A stretch of 64,000 bases of DNA from Plantago major (lineage: Eukaryota > Streptophyta > Magnoliopsida > Lamiales > Plantaginaceae): NCBI GenBank assembly GCA_026545765.1, contig CM048841.1:6049145-6113144 (forward strand), written 5' to 3'. A program made the position numbers and the translations under genes. A model generated the notes under the pieces. That model ran no database searches. It was given only the letters and a program-made list of their open reading frames with translations, and was not told where the DNA came from. Below, in pieces: positions 56,666-64,000 of the stretch. Numbering within the stretch: position 1 is the stretch's first letter; each line of letters begins with the position of its first letter.

Positions 56666-57474
56666 TGTTGATACGGAACAATGTCCAAACTGTTTAAGAC
56701 GTTCCAAAGACGAATCCTAAGGCGAATTAGTCTACACTCGCTAAGAAGCTCGACCAGATGGTCCGATACCACTGGTCCGACCCTCACAAAGAGTATCCGG
56801 ACTTTGGTTCTATGCAGGAATAAGTCCGGATGCATTATCCGACCTACCTCACCACTTGTACTGCTCTCCGTACAAGCATTGGCAGGGAAAAGACTAGCTT
56901 CAGATCGTATTACCCAAGGGTCGGACGTCTCATCACCAAGAGACCAAGTGTACTGAGCTAGGACAAATAGCTTAGTCCGATCCAGACCGTAAAGCATATC
57001 AGGAGGTCCGATCGCAACGCTGAAATACCAATTATACCCTCACACAGCCCATTAAAATGTTGGGTTAAACCTATCTAATGGGCTTGGAGCCCAATAAGGC
57101 ATTGGTGACACATTGTGAAGCCTACACTTGGCATAATCTTGTGAGTCCCTCCATTTGAAGACACATACCTATAAATATGGCACCGATTCCCATGCTACAG
57201 TAAGTCACCATTTCCCATAATCACACTTCTACAGAGTAGACACTCAATCTCTGTCAAGTAAAGTCTTTATTCGGTTTGACCCTAAGCAAACCGGATCTAC
57301 CTTTCTAACTCCCCCCCCCCCCCCCCTAGTCTTTGTGCAAGTCCTTAGTGTGATCCGACCATCTGAAGGCTCACCACGCGGACTTGTGCTTGCTATAGGG
57401 TCAGGAAGAAGACTTGGTAATCACTTAGTAGGTGTTGTGGATTCACTCCTCGACAAGTTTTAAATAACAAAAGA
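56666..57474 (+). repeat. 3' LTR of the Tat element
   Basis: Begins TGTTGATACGG. Contains a TATA box (57170-57178) about 500 bp in and a run of sixteen C at 57311-57326. The right end is approximate, since no second LTR copy is available to fix it. Confidence 0.65.
57170..57178 (+). promoter_or_regulatory. TATA box in Tat LTR
   Basis: TATAAATAT at the U3/R boundary position. Transcripts would run right, towards and antisense to the terpene synthase exons. Confidence 0.6.
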
Positions 57475-58124
57475 GCAAACGGGTTGGGGGTAGAGACTCT
57501 CACTTGAGAGAACCCAAACTTCAGCCGGAGGAACCACCTCTCAAAAGAGAGAGAAGTTTAGAGAGAGAGAGATAACATTTCCAAGGTCGTTTTTAGATAG
57601 GACCATCACTTCGAAAGAATCCTAGATTATCAAGAATCCTAAAACGACCTGAACTATGTGAAGAGTATCAATTAGAGTCAAACATGTCTACAACTTCAAA
57701 CAAATGATGCCAACTGCACAACTACATGTATTTATCGAGATCAGTACAACTAAATGATATATTGAGAAGATATCAAAACAATTACAACTAAATGATTGAG
57801 CAGATATCATAACAATTAATTTGTTTTCATTTTTGAATTTTTTAATATGGCGCTAAAAGGTGTTTGGTGGCAAAATATGGAGTTTACATTGATAAAGATG
57901 AATTTGGGCCTTTCAAAGGACACTCCATTTCTTGAACTGTTACAGTTTGATGAATTTATATGAGAACATATCTTATTCAACTTCAAAATCACAAGTACAA
58001 AATGTTAATTTTACATAGGGCTTATTCTCGATGTACCATGAGCCTTATTCAGTTATTTATCTGTGTATATAAAACTAATAAATTGATAAGAGCCTGAGCC
58101 AAGTGATCAGAACCTATGAGTACG
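57475..58124. other. 3' flank of the terpene synthase fragment
   Basis: AT-rich, with a GAGAGAGAGA tract near 57555-57575. No gene seen. It probably includes the 3' untranslated region and terminator of the minus-strand terpene synthase; no defined polyadenylation site could be chosen. Confidence 0.5.
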
Positions 58125-59266
58125 CTACTCTGGTATAGGGTCAACAAGAACTTGTTCGATATAACGTTTCTTCTCCGGACTGACGTGGGTGAACCCATCG
58201 CTCTTCTTGTACATAACTTCCATCACTCTAGCCAAGTTGATAATACAGTAAAGCAGCGGATCTGGAACTTTTGTTGGTTTGAGAAACCCCTCGTTTACGT
58301 CTTTCCACGCATCCTCTATATGACTATTCAATTCATTTACCGCCTCCATTTTGGAAACACCGTATTCTTTCATATAGCATTCGACGGAAGAAGGGATATG
58401 GTTCCTTTCTCTCTCAAACTGATTAAAAAAAAGTTATTTCATGAAATTATAACTGAAAGATTTTTGTACATCACAAATGTAGACAGTAAATGAAATATTA
58501 CCTCGTGTCCTACAATATCAGATTGAAGTCTACAGATAATTGCTATGGCTTTCACCATATCGGGATAACCAAGCACCCAGTCGAAGGCCTCTTTAGTAGC
58601 ATCATCTCCAATGCCAAGGACGATAAAGTCGTTATGGTTTTATAGCCAACACTCATCAATGCTACCTCCATGTACTCCTTCATCGTTGGGGTGTACTTGT
58701 TGTGGAGCCATTTAGACTCGGCAAAGTAACCACGTACGAGTTCTTTTATCTGCAAGGTGCGTGATGATCGATGGTAAATTAAATTTAATCAAACTTTTAA
58801 AAGGAACACTATTTGATCATGAACATCTGTTATTCTGAAAACATATATATATGTGTACCGCTTCTTTTCCATAATATAAGCGGTATGATCTTCCTTGCTT
58901 GAGCAATTCGTCTTCTATTTCCTCAAAAACCTCCAAAATTGCCATGTACAGTACTTTCATATACTCTGCAAGTGAATCCAAACATGTAACACTCCACCTG
59001 CATATTCACATAAAAAATTAGTTACAAACTTACAATAATTAAATTAAGTTACCATATTACTTTTCATTCATTAATTTATGAATACAAACCTTTCAATTGC
59101 TTCTGCGAAGATCTCAAGTTCTTCATCAGTTCCATATGCATCATAAGTATCATCTATTGCTGAAATAAGAGCAATTACTTTGGCCAAAATCTTTCGAGCA
59201 AGATAATATTGTGATTCAAAGTAAACTGCAAGCGACCAATTAAAGTAGCATTCCACCATACGATCT
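58125..59266 (-). pseudogene. Terpene synthase (TPS-a, sesquiterpene type), exons 4 (part) to 7
   Basis: A class I terpene synthase ionises farnesyl diphosphate in the cytosol to make sesquiterpenes. Exon 4 (59090-59266, cut) has [15 protein letters not shown] and the metal-binding DDTYDAYGT (DDxxD). Exon 5 (58859-58997) is 139 nt, the usual TPS-a size. Exon 6 (58502-58749) is 248 nt; the family size is 249, and the frame shifts near 58630. Exon 7 (58125-58418) has HIPSSVECYMKEYGVS and ends DPIPE. Introns obey GT-AG. The second metal site reads SDIVGHEFE across exons 6/7, with Ser where Asn or Asp is usual. Exons 1-3 are not in the window; a copia element interrupts exon 4. Product unknown. 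Confidence 0.9.
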
Positions 59267-59766
59267 TGTTATTTCTGGAAGTCTTGGGTGTTGTTTGCAA
59301 AACTTGAGAAGTTAAAGGGCTCTTTTGCAAGGATGAAACAGAAAAGCGGTTACTTTCCAGTTTCTGTTTATTTAAGCAGTTTCCTTCAGAAAAACAGAGC
59401 ATGATTCATTTTTCTTCTGTAATTCATTCACTTGTAATCAAAAGGAAGAATTAGAGCGGTTAGGATCGAGATAAGCTTGTATCAAGTGTGATAGCTCGGA
59501 TTGTGAGTTGTGCTTGTTCGATTGAAGCTTCGATCAAGGCTCTATAAGCGTGTATTTTGATTCGATTGATTAGTGGAATTGTGATTGTTTTTCCCCGAGC
59601 AGTAGGCCGATGTGGCGTGCCGAAGCTCGTTATATCTTGTGTTGATCTTGTTGTTTTGTTTCTTGTTTTGATTGTGTTGAATTGTGTGCAATTGTTGTTA
59701 ATCGCCATTTTCGGTATTATCCTTAGTTCTCGCTAATTCGTCTGTGATTGATTAGTTTACCTAACA
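59267..59766 (+). repeat. 5' LTR of Tork-like element
   Basis: TGTTATTTCTGG at the start and CTAACA at the end, exactly 500 bp. The start matches 63944-64000. Confidence 0.9.
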
Positions 59767-59768
59767 AG

Positions 59769-59786
59769 TGGCGCCATCTGTGGGAA
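59769..59786 (+). promoter_or_regulatory. Primer-binding site region of Tork-like element
   Basis: TGGCGCCATCTGTGGGAA follows the LTR by two bases. It is not the tRNA-iMet type of most copia elements; similar sites occur in other plant LTR families. Confidence 0.6.
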
Positions 59787-59830
59787 CGGATTAATTGTTT
59801 GCGTTTACTGATTGTTATATCACAGTGATC

Positions 59831-60600
59831 ATGAGTTCTACACGTTTTGATGTGGAGCGGTTTAATGGGAATAATGATTTTGGATTATGGAGGGTGAAAA
59901 TGCGAGCATTGCTGGTTCAACAAGGTGTAATCGAAGCATTGAAAGGAGCTGATAAAATGAGTACTGAGTTGACCACTGAGAGGAAAAATGAAATCCTTGA
60001 GAAGGCTCACAGTACCATGATTCTCAGTCTTGGTGACAAGGTCTGAGGAAGTGTCCAAGGAAGATTCACCGTGCACTTTGGCTTAAATTGGAGAGTCTTT
60101 ATATGACTAAATCCAAGGCTAATCGATTGTACATGAAGCGAAGTTGTACTCATACAAGATTACGGAAGAAAGAAGTCTTGAAGATCAACTAGACATGTTT
60201 AATAAGTCTCTTGATGACTTAGAGAACATTGATGTGCAGATTTACGATGAAGACAAGGCAATCCCTCTTGATTAATGCTTTGCCTAAGGTGTATGACAAC
60301 TTGAAGGATGCACTTCTCTATGGGAATTCTTCCGAGTTGTCTCTATCGATGTTGTGTCTGCAATTAGATCAAAACAACTACGAAGGAGAGGGATTGCAAT
60401 GAGATGCCCGTGAAGGACTAAACATTAGATATCACAAATCTCGAAAGAAGAAGAAGTTTAATGATCCCAAGAAACATGTTCGGACTCCCCTGGAACAAAC
60501 AATATCTGAGTTCAAGGAGATAAGGAAGTGTTTCCATTGTCATAAAGTGGTCACCTAAAGAAGGATTGTCCTATATTCAAGAAAAGGCCGAAAATCATAA
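59831..60600 (+). pseudogene. Copia gag (UBN2-type)
   Basis: ATG 59831: SSTRFDVERFNGNNDFGLW, then KMRALLVQQGVIEALKG and STMILSLGDKV. After a TGA at 60044 the rest is split over frames: LESLYMTKSKANRLYMK, YDEDKAI and a knuckle region near 60535 (CFHCHK) whose second half is out of frame. Confidence 0.85.
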
Positions 60601-60689
60601 CAATATCATAACTAATGCATCTCATGTGTTGCAGGTAATGTAGATGACTCAGAGATGCTCAGTCTTGAGTTGCAGATACCACAAATTCA

Positions 60690-61860
60690 GATAGATGGAT
60701 CATGGACTCGTGGTGTACATTTCACATGTCACCAAATAGGAGTTAGTTCACCGACTTAAAGCCTACATGACAAGGGATGGTAATGCTAGGGAATGATGAG
60801 CCATGTAGCATTGAAGGTATTGGCAATATACATTTGAAAATGCAAAATGGTTCCATCGAATCCTAACAGATGTCGGTATATCCTCGCACTTAAGAGAAAT
60901 CATATCTCTCTTGGTACTTTAGAGAAGAAAGGCTTTAAGTTCCACTCGACAATGGTACTCAGTATGTTATGAAAGATGATATGATTATCTTTGCGGGGTT
61001 CTAGGATTAATAGGCTGTATTATGTTGATTGTGATGTTATACATGATCATGCTCATTCTATTACACATGCTAGTACTGATTTATGGCACAAAAGGCTTGG
61101 TCACATAAGTCAAAAGGATTAATTGAGCTTGAAACAAGATTTAATAAAAGAAGCAAGTGTAGAGAACCTTCATGTGTGAGCAATGCATTTTGGGAAAATC
61201 AAAAGAAATAGTTTTCAAAATGCAACTCATAACACAGTGAGCCTCTTGATTATATCCATTCGACTTATGGGGACCAAATAGTGTTTCTTTACATGGTGGA
61301 GGTAGATACTTCATGAGCTTGATTGATGATCACACCGGGAAGGTGTGGGTCTATATCTTAAAGAACAAATCGATGCTTTTGTTACTTTCAAAAACTGGTA
61401 TGCTCTAATGAAGAATGAGAAAGGTAGAGGTATTAAACACCTAAGGACTGACAATGGCACGGAATTCCTTTCGAGCAATTCAAAAGTTTTGCAGGACAAT
61501 GGCATTAAAAGACATCTCACAGTCCAGAACTCCCAAAGAAATGGGCTTGCAGAGAGAATGAATAGGACCTGCTAGAGAGAACCGGTGTATGATGTTCCTT
61601 GCATGTGTCTCCAAGCATTTACAATGAGGCGATCACAACTTGTTTCCTAATCAACAAGTGCCCATCTTACGCAATTAAGTTCAAAACTCTGATGAAATGT
61701 GGTATGGAAGGCCCTACAACTATTCTCGAGCTCAAGGTGTTTGGTTGTATGGCTTATGCTCATGTTCCACAGATAAGCTTGAGCCTGTGGCTCTTAAATG
61801 CATCTTTCTTGGATATCCACAGGTTAAGGGTTATAAACTATGGTGTATAGAGAAAGGGAA
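60690..61860 (+). pseudogene. Copia protease and integrase
   Basis: Protease near 60697: WIMDSWCTFHMSPN, with Trp where the D-S-G motif has Gly. Integrase zinc-binding segment at 61085 (LWHKRLGHIS). The core at 61430-61575 has HLRTDNGTEFLSSN (Asp) and QRNGLAERMNRT (Glu), then FGCMAYAH at 61739. Frames change several times. Confidence 0.8.
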
Positions 61861-62329
61861 TGCTAGAGTCATCATTAGCGAAATGTGGTGTTTGATGAAG
61901 GAACCATGCCATACATCTCTCGTAATGATGAAAGTAAGGCACACGGGGAATTAAGAGCTAATTTTGAGGTGGAGCTATCTCGACAACTGTATAAATGAGC
62001 TCGGAGAAACATCTGCAAATGAACAGTGATGCTCACTTACATACTCCAAATGAGAGGAATGAAGATGCAGATTCGGTGGAGTTTCTTCTAGCTCTCCACA
62101 TATTGCATCACCAATGAGAAGATCGGTGGTAGAAGAAATATGAATATAGTGATCTTTGAAACCTTGAGAAATTTTCAATTAGCTAGAGAGATCTGTAAGA
62201 ACACCTAAGGCACCGTGAAATTTGGGATTTGAAGATTTGGCTTCTTTTGCTTTAAGTATTGCGAAGAAGTCGAATATCGTGAACCAAGGACATACGGTGA
62301 AGCAATATCTTGCGAGGACAAAGACAAGT

Positions 62330-63820
62330 GGATATTAGCTATGCAAGAAGAGCTAAATTCACTGGAGAAGAACAATACATGGTCTTTAGTGAATAAACCT
62401 TCAACTCGAAGCTAGTAAGTCGCAAATGGCTCTTTAAGAGAAAAGTTGAGGTTCTTTGAGACCGAGTCCTTGAGATACAAGGCTAGATTGGTAGCTAGGG
62501 GATTCACAGAGAGAAGGATAGACTATAATGAGATTTTTTCACGTAGTTAAACATGCTTCAATAAGAATCTCGCTAGCCATGGTTGCACATTTTAACTGAA
62601 CGCAACAACTTGATGTAAAAGCTTTTCTACATGGAGATCTTGAGGAAACTATATACATGAGTCAACCGGAAGGTTTTGTTCTACGGGGAATGAGAACAAG
62701 GTTTGTTTGCTCAAGAAGTCATTATATGGACTCAAACAAAGCCCAAGACAAGGGTATAGGAAGTTTGATGACTATGTGTTGAAGATTGGTTTTGAAAGGT
62801 CACTTTATGATGATGTGTATACATAAAGAGATCTGAGTCTCTAATCCAAGCCTATCTACTTCTTTATGTTGATGATATGCTCATTGTGAGCAATGAGAGT
62901 ACAGATCACGTAAATTAAGAAGGCTCTCAACAATGAGTTTGATATGAAGGATTTAGGTGATGCTAAGAGAATCTTAGGTATGGACATCTACGAGATAGAA
63001 ATAAAGGATTTACACTTTGAGACAAGTGATTACATCAAGAAAGTTGTGAAGAGATTCAATATGCATGAATCAAAGCTCTTTACCTCTTTACTGGGATCTC
63101 ATTTTAAATTATCCGAGAACATGAGGCTGAATCAAGAAGAATGAAACATATGAGTACCATATGCAAATGTCAGAGGTAGTATCATGTATCTTATGATTTG
63201 CGAGACTGATATAGCCCATGCTATCTCGGTTGCTAGCAGTATATGGCTAATCCGAGAATAAAGCATTGGGATGCTTTAAAATGGATTCGAGATATCTAAA
63301 TGGATCTGCAAATTTGGGAATAATGTATAAGAGTTCTCATCATCAAGATTACATGTATCTTGAGGATTTGTTGATTACGACTATCTGCAAATCTTGATAA
63401 TAGAAGATCACAAAGTGGATTTATATTTACTCATTTGTTCTCGCCATTAGTTGGAAATCAAACCTTGATCGTGGTGGTTTCTATCCATCTGAAAGTGAGT
63501 ATATGGCACTCTGAAGCAATCAAGGAAGCTCAATGGCTTAAAGGGATTCTTGCAGATTTTGGATTAAAACAAGGCAAGATTTCATGCATTGTGACCAAAG
63601 CGCATTGTGTCTTATGAAACATCAAATGTGTCATGAAAGGACTAAACACATTGATGTAAGATTCCATTTCATCGTGGAAGTGATTGAGAATGGAGAAGTA
63701 GAAGTTCGAAGATATCTCTTGAGAAGAATGCTTCGACATGCTTACCAAAGCCTTACCACTTAACAAATTCGGGTTACGTGGAGGTCATTGTTTGATGGAA
63801 ATCTCATTGTCTTTGTGACA
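62330..63820 (+). pseudogene. Copia reverse transcriptase and RNase H
   Basis: RT pieces: LVARGFTERRIDYNEIF (62490), LKKSLYGLKQSPRQ (62710), the active-site LLYVDDMLIVS (62858) and MKDLGDAKRILGMDIY (62944). RNase H pieces: ESEYMAL (63490) and DMLTKALPLNKF near 63720-63770. The YVDD box is intact but no frame exceeds 70 codons. Confidence 0.8.
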
Positions 63821-63943
63821 TCTCGGATGATCAAGGGTGGAGTTATGGTGATTACCTCATGCGTGTGATAGCAAGTTCTTGGAGAAGGACAACATGATTC
63901 CACTATGAAGTTGAAGGAAGAGTTTTGCATCCAAGGTGGAGAT

Positions 63944-64000
63944 TGTTATTTCTGGAAGTCTTGGGTGTTGTTTGCAAAACTTGAGAAGTTAAAGGGCTCT
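63944..64000 (+). repeat. 3' LTR of Tork-like element, cut by window end
   Basis: TGTTATTTCTGGAAGTCTTG onward matches the 5' LTR base for base as far as the window goes. If full length it should end near 64443, where the rest of terpene synthase exon 4 is predicted. Confidence 0.9.

Larger units (their letters stand above)
47774..57474 (+). mobile_element. Ty3/gypsy element of Tat lineage, 5'-truncated
   Basis: From the 5' end: last part of RT with a degenerate RNase H, a second RNase H, integrase, a long 3' region, an extra ORF of the putative-gypsy-transposon type, polypurine tract and 3' LTR. The dual RNase H is the hallmark of the Tat lineage. LTR, gag, protease and most of RT are missing to the left; homology begins abruptly at about 47774. 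A 265-bp inverted repeat (52596-52865 with 55536-55800) shows that the 3' part has been rearranged or combines two copies. Confidence 0.8.
59267..64000 (+). mobile_element. Tork/Tnt1-like Ty1/copia element inserted in the terpene synthase
   Basis: A 500-bp 5' LTR (59267-59766), primer site, gag, protease, integrase, RT and RNase H in copia order, then a polypurine tract (63931-63943) and the first 57 bp of the 3' LTR at the window edge. The two LTRs agree over those 57 bp. Coding sequence is heavily decayed with many small indels, so the insertion is old. The preceding 5 bases are GATCT; the matching duplication should lie beyond the window. Confidence 0.88.

Overview
This is a repeat-dominated stretch of a plant nuclear genome, most likely a eudicot. 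It is AT-rich and stacked with plant-type LTR retrotransposons, L1-type LINEs, small DNA elements and an endogenous pararetrovirus. The only host gene I can recognise is a broken sesquiterpene-type terpene synthase near the right end. There is no bacterial or organellar signature. Most reading frames carry stops or frameshifts, so the window is mainly a record of insertions inside insertions.

Layout. 1-997: AT-rich sequence with two short tandem duplications. 998-7335 (minus): decayed caulimovirid (florendovirus-like) copy with movement protein, coat protein, protease, RT, RNase H and a downstream ORF, joined through a (TA)n run to a copia element. 7353-13384 (plus): right part of a SIRE-type copia (RNase H, env-like ORF, 3' LTR), split by a solo LTR at 10748-12196. 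13385-15329: left end of a CACTA element. 15330-30720 (minus): large SIRE-type copia with gag, protease, integrase, RT, RNase H and a 5.3-kb env-like region; its left LTR holds a 0.76-kb DNA element and its right LTR is cut short. 30721-37088 (plus): tandemly arranged non-autonomous LTR elements that encode only a gag-like zinc-knuckle protein. 37389-42441 (plus): L1-type LINE.

42590-45500: LINE tail, protease-only LTR-element fragment, LINE scrap, a tandem duplication and a 5S-rRNA-derived repeat. 46921-47563: second copy of the DNA element. 47774-57474 (plus): Ty3/gypsy Tat-lineage element (second RNase H, integrase, putative transposon-type ORF, 3' LTR) with a large inverted repeat. 58125-59266 (minus): terpene synthase exons, cut by a Tork-like copia element (59267 to the window end).

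How the parts relate. The nesting gives a relative order. The SIRE copia at 7353 was hit by the solo-LTR element and by the CACTA element; the CACTA element was then hit by the minus-strand SIRE, whose LTR was hit by the small DNA element. The Tork copia landed in exon 4 of the terpene synthase. The two observations I rate highest are (1) a roughly 190-nt sequence with two conserved hairpins, present in sense orientation in both a copia and a gypsy-like family, and (2) a gag-only element whose protein repeats a zinc-knuckle-plus-gag-helix module. All calls come from reading the sequence; no database search was run.
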